The notes beneath the pieces are model-generated. The model was not told the DNA's origin, searched no databases, and saw only the letters and a program-made list of their open reading frames with translations. Of a stretch of 64,000 nt of DNA, positions 9,164-17,365 are shown in pieces (position 1 is the stretch's first letter; every line of letters starts with the position of its first letter). The stretch is taken from the NCBI RefSeq assembly GCF_030160235.1, contig NZ_BSNY01000027.1, forward strand, positions 124,001 to 188,000, written 5' to 3'. The position numbers were made by a program, and so were the translations under genes. This DNA is from Mesorhizobium huakuii (GTDB lineage: Bacteria > Pseudomonadota > Alphaproteobacteria > Rhizobiales > Rhizobiaceae).

Positions 9164-9349
9164 ATGTCGATGTTCGGAAATCTCGGCCGCTTCGGTGTGA
9201 CCATCAGGCAGAACCATGCCAGGAACAAGGCGATCCGCGCGCTGAACAGCCTGCCGGCGCATGTCCAGAAGGACATTGGCTGGCCGGCATCGCCGCCCAG
9301 CGACCCGCAGGCCGCGCTTACGTCGCTGCTCCTGGGCACCGCGCGCTGA
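9164..9349 (+). CDS. DUF1127-like small protein, copy 1
   Basis: A 61-aa basic protein, MSMFGNLGRFG at the start and a core LNSLPAHVQKDIGWP. The core resembles the DUF1127/YjiS pattern (L..L....LkDIG) found in short Arg-rich proteins of alphaproteobacteria, some of which affect RNA turnover or phosphate and carbon metabolism. AAGGGAG lies six bases before ATG 9164, which decides the start over 9158. A second protein of exactly the same length and layout is at 11709. The two flank an esterase and a LysR regulator. The function of this one is unknown. Confidence 0.7.
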   Translation: MSMFGNLGRFGVTIRQNHARNKAIRALNSLPAHVQKDIGWPASPPSDPQAALTSLLLGTAR

Positions 9350-9385
9350 TGACATTCGCCGACAAATGCAAATTGCTCGGCAGGC

Positions 9386-9410
9386 GCCGGGGATCTCGGA
9401 AATCCCCGGC
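9386..9410. repeat. Intergenic hairpin after the DUF1127-like gene
   Basis: GCCGGGGAT (9386-9394) pairs perfectly with ATCCCCGGC (9402-9410) around a 7-base loop. No U-tract follows on the plus strand, so it is at best a weak or factor-dependent terminator for the 61-aa gene. It could also stabilise the 3' end of that mRNA. Confidence 0.5.
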
Positions 9411-9444
9411 TGACACCAGCAACCGGCTGCGCACGGCCCTTTTG

Positions 9445-9470
9445 CCGCGCCGCTGACGTCAGCGGCGCGG
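9445..9470. repeat. 26-bp perfect palindrome
   Basis: The 13-base arm CCGCGCCGCTGAC (9445-9457) is followed without a spacer by its exact reverse complement (9458-9470). It would extrude as a cruciform or fold in RNA to an 11-bp stem with a 4-base loop. There is no U-tract. It stands 113 bases before the esterase start. It could be a protein-binding site, a terminator of unusual type or a mobile intergenic repeat. Confidence 0.6.
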
Positions 9471-9583
9471 ATCACACCGCCGTGCGGGCAGAGCGCAAAA
9501 CTTGACATTTCGGGCCAGCGTACGATCTTCGGAGATAGTGGAGGTTTCTCTTAGTCGGCTGCAGCCGAAGTTCGTGTATCCGC

Positions 9584-10555
9584 ATGCCAAGTTTGAAAAG
9601 CCACCTCGTGTCCTTCGTGCTCAGGTACAGCCGCAAGAAGGCGTTTGCCAGCCCGGAAAACCTGCAGCGCTGGATCGCGGCCGCGCGCAAGACCGAGGAT
9701 CACCATCCACCGGCTTCGCTGCATCAGCGCTTCGACATCCAGACACGGATCGTCGATGGTTTTCCGGTCTACGAAGTCGCACCAAGAGCAGGCGAGCAGA
9801 AGCGGATTCTCTATTTGCACGGCGGCGCCTATGTCTTTGAAATCACGCCCTATCACTGGCACCTGATTGCCGAAATGGCCGACCGGCTGGGCTATGGCAT
9901 CACCGTGCCGATCTATCCCATCGCCCCGGAACACGATTTCCACGCCATGTTCGGCATGGTCGGCGACGTCTATCGCCAGATGCTCGACGAGACGGAGGCG
10001 GAAGACATCGTCTTCATGGGCGATTCCGCCGGCGGAAACATGGCCGTGGTGCTGACCATGATGGCCGCGGAAGAAGGCTTGCCCCTGCCCTCGCGCCACG
10101 TGCTGATCTCACCCGGCCTCGACATGTCGCTTTCCAACCCCGACCTGTTCGAGGCCGAGCGCAACGACCCCTGGCTCGGTATCTCGGGCGGCCTCGAAGC
10201 GATCCGGATGTACAGCGCCGGCATCGATCGCAGCGACTGGCACATCAGCCCGATCTATGGCGACCTGTCGGTGCTGCCGAAAACGCTGCTTTTGACCGGC
10301 TCGCGCGATCTTCTCACCCCCGACAATCTGATCTTCGCGCAAAAGGCGCGCGCCGCCGGCGTCGAGATCGATGTCGTCCACGAGGAAGGTATGTTCCACG
10401 CCTGGCCGCTGATCGACATGCCGGAATCGCGTCGCGCCCGCCAGCACATCATTATGTTCCTCGGCGAGAACCGCTCACCGGTCAGGCAAGACGGGCCAGT
10501 CAGGCAAGACGGGAATACGAGGTTTCAAGCGCCCTCCGCCGAGGCGGCGGAATAG
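9584..10555 (+). CDS. Alpha/beta hydrolase, HSL-type esterase
   Basis: A 323-aa cytoplasmic esterase of the hormone-sensitive lipase group. The oxyanion motif HGGAY is at residues 79-83, the nucleophile elbow GDSAGG at 146-151 with Ser148, and the expected acid and base are Asp242 (GSRD) and His272 (FHAW). All catalytic residues are present. It probably hydrolyses short acyl esters; the natural substrate is unknown. The C-terminus carries a doubled hexapeptide PVRQDG from an 18-base tandem repeat. It converges with the LysR gene. No strong Shine-Dalgarno sequence is seen before ATG 9584. Confidence 0.85.
   Translation: MPSLKSHLVSFVLRYSRKKAFASPENLQRWIAAARKTEDHHPPASLHQRFDIQTRIVDGFPVYEVAPRAGEQKRILYLHGGAYVFEITPYHWHLIAEMADRLGYGITVPIYPIAPEHDFHAMFGMVGDVYRQMLDETEAEDIVFMGDSAGGNMAVVLTMMAAEEGLPLPSRHVLISPGLDMSLSNPDLFEAERNDPWLGISGGLEAIRMYSAGIDRSDWHISPIYGDLSVLPKTLLLTGSRDLLTPDNLIFAQKARAAGVEIDVVHEEGMFHAWPLIDMPESRRARQHIIMFLGENRSPVRQDGPVRQDGNTRFQAPSAEAAE
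10479..10513 (+). repeat. Tandem 18-base repeat inside the esterase gene
   Basis: GTCAGGCAAGACGGG occurs at 10481 and again at 10499, a period of 18 bases that keeps the frame and encodes PVRQDG twice near the C-terminus. It is probably a recent slippage duplication in a disordered tail. Confidence 0.8.
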
Positions 10556-10576
10556 CGCTTTCGATCCGGTGACGGA

Positions 10577-11476
10577 TCAGAACTTGCCGGTTTCCCGGAA
10601 CACTTCGAAAGTCGCGCGGATGTGGTCGGCGACGGCCTTGACGGGCGCGCTGGCGTCCGGCGCCACCACCATGGCAAGATTGTAGGTGCCGATATCGGGC
10701 ATGCCGTCCTTCGGGCAGAGTTCGACCATGTCGTTACCGAGGAATGATCGCGGCAGCGGCGCGACCGCGAGGTCGGCCATGATCGCGGCACGCTGGCCTG
10801 CCGTATGCGCGCTCATATAGGCGACGCGGTAGTTGCGACCCTCGCGTCCCAGCGCTTCGAGCGCACCGGCCCGCCAGGCGCAGCCCTCCTCCCACAATGA
10901 CACCGGCAAGGGTTCGCGCAGATGCGCGCAACCGCCCTTGGCACCGGCCCACACGATCGGTTCGGTCAAAAGCACCTCGGCGCCGAGCGCGCTGGTCTTG
11001 TAGGAGTTGGTCAAAAGCGTGATGTCGAGCGCGCGGTCGTCCATGCGCCGGCGCAGATTGCTGCTCTGGTCGATGGTGACGTCGACGGCTATCGAGGGGT
11101 GCGACTGCGCGAAACGCTTCAGCACATGCGGCAGCACGCGCTCGCCGTAATCATCCGGCGAACCGAGCCGCACCACCCCGACGATCTCGGGAATAATGAA
11201 CTTTGACACGACCTCGCGGTTGATCGACAACAGCCGGCGGGCATAGCCGAGCAGCATCTCGCCATCCGTCGTCAGCGACACGGAACGCGCATCGCGCGCG
11301 AACACCGAACGGCCGAGAATGTCCTCCAGCTTCTTGATCTGCATGGAGACCGCGGACGGTGTGCGGAAGACGGCGTTGGCGGCGGTGGTGAAGCTGCCGG
11401 TCTCGGCAATTGCCACGAAAGTGCGCAAAACGTCGAGATCGAGCAGTGGCAGCGGATGATTGAGCGGGGCGTTCAT
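10577..11476 (-). CDS. LysR-family transcriptional regulator
   Basis: A 299-aa LysR regulator. The N-terminal helix-turn-helix runs from about residue 14 to 75 (LRTFVAIAETGSFTTAANAV, then QIKKLEDILGRSVFARD), followed by a periplasmic-binding-protein-like effector domain. LysR proteins usually control a divergent neighbour; here that would be the second DUF1127-like gene at 11709, or the convergent esterase. GAAGG lies upstream of the ATG. The effector cannot be read from sequence. Confidence 0.85.
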   Translation of the reverse strand: MNAPLNHPLPLLDLDVLRTFVAIAETGSFTTAANAVFRTPSAVSMQIKKLEDILGRSVFARDARSVSLTTDGEMLLGYARRLLSINREVVSKFIIPEIVGVVRLGSPDDYGERVLPHVLKRFAQSHPSIAVDVTIDQSSNLRRRMDDRALDITLLTNSYKTSALGAEVLLTEPIVWAGAKGGCAHLREPLPVSLWEEGCAWRAGALEALGREGRNYRVAYMSAHTAGQRAAIMADLAVAPLPRSFLGNDMVELCPKDGMPDIGTYNLAMVVAPDASAPVKAVADHIRATFEVFRETGKF

Positions 11477-11708
11477 GGGAAGCGACCTTCAATTTTTCTG
11501 ATACAAAGCATCATTCCATTTCGTTTGATTGAACACCGGATGAGGAGGATAGTCAACTCCATCGATTGAGGTTGCTGCCACAAGCAGCCACGAAACGACC
11601 ATGACACAGACCTGCAATCGACATGAAATGGGGTTGAAACACGCCGCGTGTAAGACCCCGCCCATCGAAGGTCGGAATGGCCCCGGCCGATCATCAAAGG
11701 AGAATGAA

Positions 11709-11894
11709 ATGTCTATCCTGTCGTCCCTCGGTCGCATCGCGACTGAATTCAGCGCGGCACGCGCCCGTTACCAGACCGAACGCGCCATCCGCTCCCTGCC
11801 GATCGAACTGCAGAAGGATATAGGCTGGCCTGAGGCTTCCGACACCAAGACCGGCACTCGCAACGGCGTTGGATCCTGGGCTGGAGCAAAGTAG
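11709..11894 (+). CDS. DUF1127-like small protein, copy 2
   Basis: A 61-aa protein (MSILSSLGRIA start, core RSLPIELQKDIGWP) equal in length to the copy at 9164 and sharing LGR near the start and QKDIGWP in the middle. AAAGGAGA precedes ATG 11709 at good spacing, which rules out the longer upstream frame. A clean intrinsic terminator follows 20 bases after the stop, so it is a monocistronic, probably abundant transcript. It diverges from the LysR gene. Function unknown; DUF1127-type by motif only. Confidence 0.7.
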   Translation: MSILSSLGRIATEFSAARARYQTERAIRSLPIELQKDIGWPEASDTKTGTRNGVGSWAGAK

Positions 11895-11913
11895 ATCGTG
11901 TGTACCAAATGCT

Positions 11914-11957
11914 GAAGGCCTGCCGCGCGCACCCAGCCCGGCAGGCCTTCTCTATTT
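11914..11957 (+). terminator. Intrinsic terminator after the second DUF1127-like gene
   Basis: GAAGGCCTGCC (11914-11924) pairs perfectly with GGCAGGCCTTC (11940-11950) over a 15-base loop, followed by TCTATTTTATT. This is a strong 11-bp rho-independent terminator for the plus-strand 61-aa gene. Confidence 0.85.
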
Positions 11958-12087
11958 TATTTGCGTTCAAATGAGTTTTGAAGCCATGCCGCCAACGCAT
12001 GGCGCATATGAGCAAGCCGCATAGCAGCCCTGATTTCGATTTAATGCCTTGTAAACAATCACAAATTTCAAGCAGTTTGCCCAAATT

Positions 12088-12109
12088 TGTCGCATTTGGT
12101 GTCGCATTT
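12088..12109 (+). promoter_or_regulatory. Direct repeat TGTCGCATTT x2, candidate regulator half-sites
   Basis: TGTCGCATTT starts at 12088 and again at 12100, a 12-base period (about one helical turn). Both copies fit TGTCGC-N8-TC, a form also seen at 12540 and 12600 upstream of the GlxA-type regulator. TGTCGC is, as I recall, the half-site of the related Pseudomonas ArgR. They lie about 130 bases before the 44-aa ORF. Confidence 0.5.
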
Positions 12110-12235
12110 CATATCAAGCGCTTCGTTTTTGCGATTTAGTTTCACGAAGCACAAGCCTATATCAGCGCCAGCAAACGAGCTGCCCCACTCCATCAAGCGA
12201 AGGCGACCCGTCTGAGCAACCGATAGGAGATGATG

Positions 12236-12370
12236 ATGAAGCTTTTTGCCCGCCTCTTTACCCGCCGCGAAATGAACCTGACCACCGCTCTCGAGCGTCA
12301 GCGCCTTGCCAACACGATGCCCGGCCAGACCGGTGCGATGGCCGCGGCTCGCCTCGGCTTCGTCGCCTGA
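12236..12370 (+). CDS. 44-aa small protein of unknown function
   Basis: A short frame (MKLFARLFTRREMNLTTALE at the start, ending ARLGFVA) with GGAG six bases before ATG 12236; two more in-frame ATGs stand just ahead at 12230 and 12233. The N-terminal half is a basic amphipathic stretch. A strong terminator 46 bases after the stop bounds a self-contained transcription unit, which argues that it is a real gene. I do not recognise a family. TGTCGC repeats lie about 130 bases upstream and the regulator gene follows, so it may be a target of that regulator. Confidence 0.5.
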   Translation: MKLFARLFTRREMNLTTALERQRLANTMPGQTGAMAAARLGFVA

Positions 12371-12415
12371 GCATTTTTCCAGAGCAGCGTCTCCCTGCCG
12401 CCGCTTCAAGACTGT

Positions 12416-12454
12416 AACGCCGCCTGGCTCTGGCCACGGCGGCGTTTTTGTTTT
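12416..12454 (+). terminator. Intrinsic terminator after the 44-aa ORF
   Basis: AACGCCGCC (12416-12424) pairs with GGCGGCGTT (12438-12446) over a 13-base loop and runs into TTTTTGTTTT. It should end transcription of the 44-aa ORF before the regulator gene. Confidence 0.85.
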
Positions 12455-12472
12455 GCCTTTGCGCATTTTGCC

Positions 12473-12621
12473 TGTCGCGTGGACAGGTGATGCCGCCCGC
12501 CGTTGCATTACCGCACGGCAATTGCCCATTTGCGACCCATGTCGCAAATTTTGTCTCACTGAGGCAGCGTAGCCGATTGACAGCCAAGGTTTTTCCTGAT
12601 GTCGCTATGCTATTCGCGACA
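12473..12621 (+). promoter_or_regulatory. Cluster of TGTCGC sites upstream of the GlxA-type regulator
   Basis: TGTCGC occurs at 12473, 12540 and 12600, and its complement GCGACA at 12616. The site at 12540 is part of a perfect inverted repeat ATTTGCGAC-CCAT-GTCGCAAAT (12528-12549). The sites at 12540 and 12600 fit TGTCGC-N8-TC like those at 12088 and 12100. The arrangement suggests autoregulation by the AraC-type protein encoded from 12654. Confidence 0.5.
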
Positions 12622-12653
12622 TCCTGTTCGCGTCATGGCCAGGTGAGGTTCCC

Positions 12654-13655
12654 GTGAACGCCATCAAGCATCCGATCAAGCGATCGTTTGTGTTCTTCCT
12701 TATCCCCGATTTCACCATGATCGCTTTTGCGACCGCGCTAGACCCACTACGCTCCGCCAACCGCATGCTCGGCTACGAGGCCTATCGCTGGCGCCTCGCC
12801 AGCATCGACGGCAAGCCGGTGCGCGCATCGAACGGCGTCGAATGCGCGGTCAACACCTCGCTGGAGGAAGAGCGCAAGAAGATGGCGGGCCCAGACCGCC
12901 CCAACATGGCCATCGTCTGCAGCGGCATCAATGTCGAGCGTTACCAGAACAAGTCAGCCTTCGCCTGGCTGCGCGAGGAGTATAATCGTGGCGTCGCCGT
13001 CGGCGGCCTGTGCACCGGCGCGCACATCCTTGCCGCCGCCGGCCTCTTGTCCAACAAGCGCTGCGCCATCCATTGGGAGAACCTGCCGGGCTTTTCCGAG
13101 GCGTTCCCGAAGGCCAATGTCTTTGCCGACCTCTTCGAGGTCGACCAGAACATCTATACCTGCGCCGGCGGCACCGCCGCGCTCGACATGATGCTGAAGC
13201 TGATCGGCGACGATTTCGACGAGGGCCTCGTCAACCGGGTCTGCGAACAGGTGCTTACCGATCGCGTGCGCAGCCCGACCGACCGCCAGCGCCTGCCGCT
13301 GCGCGCCCGACTTGGCGTACAGAACTCGAAAGTGCTGACCATTATCGAGTTGATGGAAGGCAATCTGTCCGAGCCGCTGTCGCTGATCGAGATCGCCGAC
13401 CATGTGGACCTGTCGCGTCGCCAGATCGAGCGCCTGTTCCGCACCGAGATGGGTCGTTCCCCTGCCCGCTACTATCTGGAAATCCGCCTCGACCGCGCCC
13501 GGCATCTGCTGATCCAGTCCTCGATGCCGGTGGTCGAAGTCGCGGTCGCCTGCGGCTTCGTCTCGGCCTCGCATTTCTCCAAATGCTACCGCGAGCTCTA
13601 TGCCCGCTCGCCACAGCAGGAGCGCGTCGACCGCAAGCAGTTGCTGGCGGCCTGA
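12654..13655 (+). CDS. GlxA-family transcriptional regulator (GATase1-like plus AraC HTH)
   Basis: A 333-aa regulator. Residues ~10-185 form a DJ-1/PfpI-type glutamine-amidotransferase-like sensor (FFLIPDFTMIAFATALDPLR, then GVAVGGLCTGAHILAAAGLL), and residues ~225-325 hold two AraC helix-turn-helix motifs (LSLIEIADHVDLSRRQIERL and VVEVAVACGFVSASHFSKCY). This is the group of GbdR, CdhR and ArgR, which sense betaines, carnitine or arginine. It starts at GTG 12654. The genes converging from the right encode an importer and a DMGDH-like enzyme, so quaternary amine catabolism is a reasonable guess for its regulon. Confidence 0.85.
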   Translation: MNAIKHPIKRSFVFFLIPDFTMIAFATALDPLRSANRMLGYEAYRWRLASIDGKPVRASNGVECAVNTSLEEERKKMAGPDRPNMAIVCSGINVERYQNKSAFAWLREEYNRGVAVGGLCTGAHILAAAGLLSNKRCAIHWENLPGFSEAFPKANVFADLFEVDQNIYTCAGGTAALDMMLKLIGDDFDEGLVNRVCEQVLTDRVRSPTDRQRLPLRARLGVQNSKVLTIIELMEGNLSEPLSLIEIADHVDLSRRQIERLFRTEMGRSPARYYLEIRLDRARHLLIQSSMPVVEVAVACGFVSASHFSKCYRELYARSPQQERVDRKQLLAA

Positions 13656-13663
13656 TCGTCGGA

Positions 13664-14461
13664 TCAGGCCTCGGCCGGCCGCGCCTGTGCCGTGCGCATC
13701 GCCTCGACACGGATGTCCTCGGTCAGCCGCGCTTTCAGCGCCGAGAATTCCGGGCTGGTCTTCAGCGTGTAGTGGCGCGGATGCGGCAGGTCGATGGCGA
13801 CATCCGACTTGATGCTGCCGGGCCGCGCCGTCATCACGATGACGCGCGAGGCCATGAAGATCGCCTCCTCTATATCGTGGGTGACGAACAGCACGGTCTT
13901 CTTGCGCCGCTCCCAGATGCCGAGCAGCAGCTCCTGCATTAGCCCGCGTGTCTGGTTGTCGAGCGCGCCGAACGGTTCGTCCAGCAACAGGATCTCCGGA
14001 TCGTTGGCCAGTGCCCGGGCGATCGCCGTGCGCTGCTGCATGCCGCCGGACAGCTGCTTCGGCCAATGGTTCTCGAACCCTTTCAGCCCGACCAGATCGA
14101 CATAGGAGGCGACGATGTCGTCCAGTTCCTTTGGCGCCATGCCGCGTTCGCGCAGGCCGAAGGCGATGTTTTCGGCCACCGTTAGCCAAGGGAACAGCGT
14201 GTAGGACTGGAAGACCATGCCGCGATCCGGCCCTGGCCGGGTCACCGCTTTGCCGTCGAGCAGCACGCGGCCTTCGCTCGGCGCCTCGAGACCGGCGACG
14301 ATCCTGAGCAGCGTCGACTTTCCGCAGCCGGACGGCCCCAGGATGGTGATGAAGTCGTTGGCGGCGACCGCCAGGTCGATCGGCATCAGCGCCTTGACCG
14401 GCAGTCCGCCGCGCACGCCGGCAAAGGTGCGCGAGACGCCCTCGATGAGAAGCTTGCTCAC
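13664..14461 (-). CDS. ABC transporter ATP-binding protein (taurine/nitrate/sulfonate type)
   Basis: A 265-aa ATPase with Walker [11 protein letters not shown]-loop [10 protein letters not shown], signature LSGGMQQR and Walker [13 protein letters not shown] in order. It powers the importer formed with the next two genes. I place the start at GTG 14461: its GTGA overlaps the permease stop by 4 bases and GGAG stands six bases ahead. The ATG at 14473 and the much longer frame reaching 14872, which only shadows the permease, are less likely. Residues [14 protein letters not shown] near the C-terminus are typical of the SsuB/TauB/NrtD group. Confidence 0.85.
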   Translation of the reverse strand: MSKLLIEGVSRTFAGVRGGLPVKALMPIDLAVAANDFITILGPSGCGKSTLLRIVAGLEAPSEGRVLLDGKAVTRPGPDRGMVFQSYTLFPWLTVAENIAFGLRERGMAPKELDDIVASYVDLVGLKGFENHWPKQLSGGMQQRTAIARALANDPEILLLDEPFGALDNQTRGLMQELLLGIWERRKKTVLFVTHDIEEAIFMASRVIVMTARPGSIKSDVAIDLPHPRHYTLKTSPEFSALKARLTEDIRVEAMRTAQARPAEA

Positions 14462-15237
14462 GCCAGGCTCCATGGAAAGAGCAAGCGGTTGAGCGCCTTG
14501 AAGGCGAAATCGGATAACAGCCCGATCAGCCCGATGACGATGATGCCGAAGATGATCTGCCCGGTCGCCAGCCGCGACTGGCTGTTGATGATCATGTAGC
14601 CGATGCCGGAGGACGAGCCGATCAGCTCGGCGACGATGACATAGGTCCAGGCCCAGCCGAGTACCAGGCGCAGCGTCTCGGCGATTTCGGGCGCATTGGC
14701 CGGCATGATCACCCGTTTGACGATGCCGTTGTTGGTCGAGCCCAGCGTATAGGCGGCCTCGACCAGATCGCGCCGCGTCGAGCCGACCTTGACGGCGACG
14801 ATCAGGATGATCTGGAAAACCGAGCCGACGAAGATGACCAGCAGTTTTTCCAGTTCGCCAATGCCGGCCCACAGGATGAGCAGCGGAATGAAGGCCGAGG
14901 CCGGCAGATAGCGGGCGAAGGAGACGAAGGGTTCCAGGAATGCTTCCACCGGTTTCCAGGCGCCCATGGCAATGCCGATCGGCACGGCGACGACCGAGGC
15001 CATCACGAAGCCGCCGAAGACGCGCCAGATGGTGATCAATATATCGAGCCAGAAACGGTCCTCGACCAGCAGGCGCCAGCCATCCCTGAGCATCGACAGT
15101 GGATCGGCGAGGAAGATGCGGTTGACGTGGCCGCCAAGCGTGATCCAGGCCCAGAAGGCAATAAACAGCACGAAAAAGGAAATGCCGAGCACGGTTCGCA
15201 GGCCAGGCGAGACTGGATGCAAGGGGCGCATCTTCAC
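14458..15237 (-). CDS. ABC transporter permease (taurine/nitrate/sulfonate type)
   Basis: A 259-aa inner-membrane protein with about six transmembrane segments and the cytoplasmic EAA loop [20 protein letters not shown] near residues 157-176, which contacts the ATPase. It belongs to the SsuC/TauC/NrtB family. It overlaps the ATPase start by 4 bases and follows the binding-protein gene after 78 bases on the minus strand. Confidence 0.85.
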   Translation of the reverse strand: MKMRPLHPVSPGLRTVLGISFFVLFIAFWAWITLGGHVNRIFLADPLSMLRDGWRLLVEDRFWLDILITIWRVFGGFVMASVVAVPIGIAMGAWKPVEAFLEPFVSFARYLPASAFIPLLILWAGIGELEKLLVIFVGSVFQIILIVAVKVGSTRRDLVEAAYTLGSTNNGIVKRVIMPANAPEIAETLRLVLGWAWTYVIVAELIGSSSGIGYMIINSQSRLATGQIIFGIIVIGLIGLLSDFAFKALNRLLFPWSLA

Positions 15238-15315
15238 ATCGTCCCCATCAAATGGTCATGTGTTCAGGAGAGAGGCGGCGTCAGGCGTCGCCTCGGGATG
15301 GCAAAGCCCGGACGG

Positions 15316-16266
15316 TCAGTTGGCCACCGCACTGGTGTCGGCCAGCGTGGCGACGTCGGGCGCTTCCTTGATCAGCCCCATCTGCAGCAGCAGGTCGCCG
15401 GCTGTCTTGGAAAAATCCTGGAATTCCTTCGTGAAGAACTGCTTGTTCTCGGCCTTGTCGGCCCATTTCAGGTACTTCGCCGAATCCTCGAATTCCTTGG
15501 CCGACTGCTTCACGTCGGCGCCCATGATCTCGTAGGATTTCTGCGGATCCTTCTTGATCAGATCGAGCGCCTCGAAATAGCTATCGGCAAGCGCCTTGGC
15601 GGCGTCGGGATTGGCCTTGAGGAATTCGGGCGTGCAGCCGACCGTGTCGAGCACCATCGGATAGTCGAGCGTGGTCGCCAGTATGTGGCCCTGGTCGGCC
15701 TTGTCGCGCACGGCCGAGATGAACGGCTCATAGGTGACCGCTGCATCGTTCTGGCCGGCGAGGAAGGCCTGCGCCGCCGCGTCCGGCTCCAGATTGACGA
15801 CGGTCACGTCCTTGGTCGACATGCCGTTCTTGTTCAGCACCCAGGCGAGCAGGAAATAGGGCGACGTGCCCGGGGCCGAGGAGGCGACGTTCTTGCCCTT
15901 GAGATCGGCGACCGTCTTGATGTCGTTGCGCACGACGATTCCGTCGGCGCCATAGGATTTGTCGAGCTGGAAGATCTGCTTGGTGGTCACCCCGCTGGCG
16001 TTCCACACCAGCCAGGTCTCGACCGTGGTGGCGGCGCATTGCAGGTCGCCGCTGGCGATGGCGAGCGGACGACTGGCCTGCGGCACCTTCTTCAAGGTCA
16101 CGTCGAGGCCGTGCTTCTCGAAGAGCCCTGCCTGCTTGGCAAGGGTCAGCGGTGCGAAGCCGGTCCAGCCGCTGATTCCGATGGTGACCGATGTGGCGGC
16201 CATCACCGGCGCGGACAGACCGGCGGCAAGCGTCAAAGTCGCGGCGAAAACGGCGATCCTGTTCAT
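15316..16266 (-). CDS. ABC transporter substrate-binding protein (NrtA/TauA/SsuA-like)
   Basis: A 316-aa periplasmic protein with a signal peptide (VFAATLTLAAGLSAPVMAA, cleavage near residue 24) and a mature part starting SVTIGISGWTGFAPLTLAKQ. ADLKGKNVASSAPGTSPYFL near residue 120 is the typical ligand-domain segment of this group. I chose ATG 16266, preceded by AAGGGGAA, rather than a start 60 bases upstream that would bury the signal peptide. The ligand is not known; the GbdR-like regulator and DMGDH-like enzyme nearby hint at a methylated amine or amino acid, although family members more often bind sulfonates or nitrate. Confidence 0.8.
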   Translation of the reverse strand: MNRIAVFAATLTLAAGLSAPVMAATSVTIGISGWTGFAPLTLAKQAGLFEKHGLDVTLKKVPQASRPLAIASGDLQCAATTVETWLVWNASGVTTKQIFQLDKSYGADGIVVRNDIKTVADLKGKNVASSAPGTSPYFLLAWVLNKNGMSTKDVTVVNLEPDAAAQAFLAGQNDAAVTYEPFISAVRDKADQGHILATTLDYPMVLDTVGCTPEFLKANPDAAKALADSYFEALDLIKKDPQKSYEIMGADVKQSAKEFEDSAKYLKWADKAENKQFFTKEFQDFSKTAGDLLLQMGLIKEAPDVATLADTSAVAN

Positions 16267-16479
16267 GTCGGTTCCCCTTTTGTTTCTCTGGGCGAAATTG
16301 TTCACAGACGCCTGTCGGCTTGTCAATCAACAGGAACGTGTTCGGCCGCTGCCAGCAGGCTCGCCTCACCGCCCGCGCTGGGCAGGATTGAAAGCCTGCC
16401 CCATGGACAGTCGCCAGCAACGGCCCCGGCCGATGAAATGCGATCATGCCCGTCGTCACCGCAGGTTGGCTCGGTCGGC

Positions 16480-17328
16480 TCAGCGGCTGTCGAGCATCCA
16501 GCTGCGGTTGCGCCACATTTTCTCGCCTATCTGGCAGTCGGCGGCGGGCTTGTCCTGCGCCAGCACCACCGGCGGATGATCAGCCTCCTCCGTCGCCCAT
16601 TGCGGTGAGGCCGGGCCGGCAAGCTCCAGCACCAGCTTGCGGCGGATGGCTTCGGGAAATTGCGTCCAGTCATTGACCGGGATCATGAAGGCGCCGGGGC
16701 CGCCGATGACGCAGTCGCTGTAGTAGCGGTCGAGATCGTTGACGTCGTAGGCGCTGGAAAGGCCGCCTCGGGTCATCAGCGGCAGGCCATTGATGACGAT
16801 GCCTTGCCTGACCACGCCGTCGCGGGTGAGATTGACCGGCGCGCCCTGGTTGTTGGGTCCGTCGCCGGAAATGTCGATGACCCGCTTGGTCCCCTCGTAG
16901 CCGCTTTCGGCGAAGAGGTCGCTGCCGAATTCCAGCGCGCCGGAGATCGAGGTGCGCCGCGCGCTGTTCGGCGGCTGCGCGGACAATTGCGCGACCACCC
17001 GCTCCGCGTCGGCACGGTTGGCGATGACAGTCCAGGGAACGATGACGCGTTGCCATGTGGTGCCGGCCCACTCGACATAGGTGACAGCGATCTTGCCATG
17101 GGCGCCGTCGGCGATCGCCTGCAGCACATTGTCATGCGTCAGCGCCGCCGCGTAGCCATGACGCTGTATCTCGAGCTCGTCCGCCGACATCGACAGCGAA
17201 ACGTCGACCGCCAGCACCAGCTCGACATCGACGGGCTCGTCCGCGCTAGCCCCTGGCGTCAGCCAGAGCATCAGCGCCAGCGCGGCGCAGCCGGAAAGGA
17301 GATGTCTTGCGCGCGATAAAGCAGGCAT
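16480..17328 (-). CDS. DUF1194 domain-containing exported protein (von Willebrand A-like)
   Basis: A 282-aa protein with an N-terminal signal peptide (CAALALMLWLTPGASADE) and a vWA-like fold. LVLAVDVSLSMS near residue 38 is a MIDAS metal-binding motif DxSxS, and VIDISGDGPNNQG near 150 matches the DUF1194 family. It would be periplasmic; its partner and role are unknown. It has its own strand neighbours on both sides with 213- and 93-base gaps and so looks monocistronic. Confidence 0.8.
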   Translation of the reverse strand: MPALSRARHLLSGCAALALMLWLTPGASADEPVDVELVLAVDVSLSMSADELEIQRHGYAAALTHDNVLQAIADGAHGKIAVTYVEWAGTTWQRVIVPWTVIANRADAERVVAQLSAQPPNSARRTSISGALEFGSDLFAESGYEGTKRVIDISGDGPNNQGAPVNLTRDGVVRQGIVINGLPLMTRGGLSSAYDVNDLDRYYSDCVIGGPGAFMIPVNDWTQFPEAIRRKLVLELAGPASPQWATEEADHPPVVLAQDKPAADCQIGEKMWRNRSWMLDSR

Positions 17329-17365
17329 GCCGCGAGGGTAAGCGAAAATCCCGGGCTTAAAAAGA

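Larger units (their letters stand above)
11895..12235. other. 341-base intergenic stretch: terminator, shared motif and TGTCGC repeats
   Basis: This AT-richer stretch holds the terminator of the 61-aa gene, an ATTTGCGTTCAAATG element at 11959-11973 that is the reverse complement (one mismatch) of the dyad at 9010-9024, and two TGTCGCATTT direct repeats near 12088. It ends with the Shine-Dalgarno sequence of the 44-aa ORF. No further gene is seen. Confidence 0.6.

Noticed and set aside
14462-14872. N-terminal extension of the ABC ATPase up to 14872
   Set aside because: The extra 137 residues are the permease read out of frame; GTG 14461 has a proper ribosome site and a GTGA overlap.
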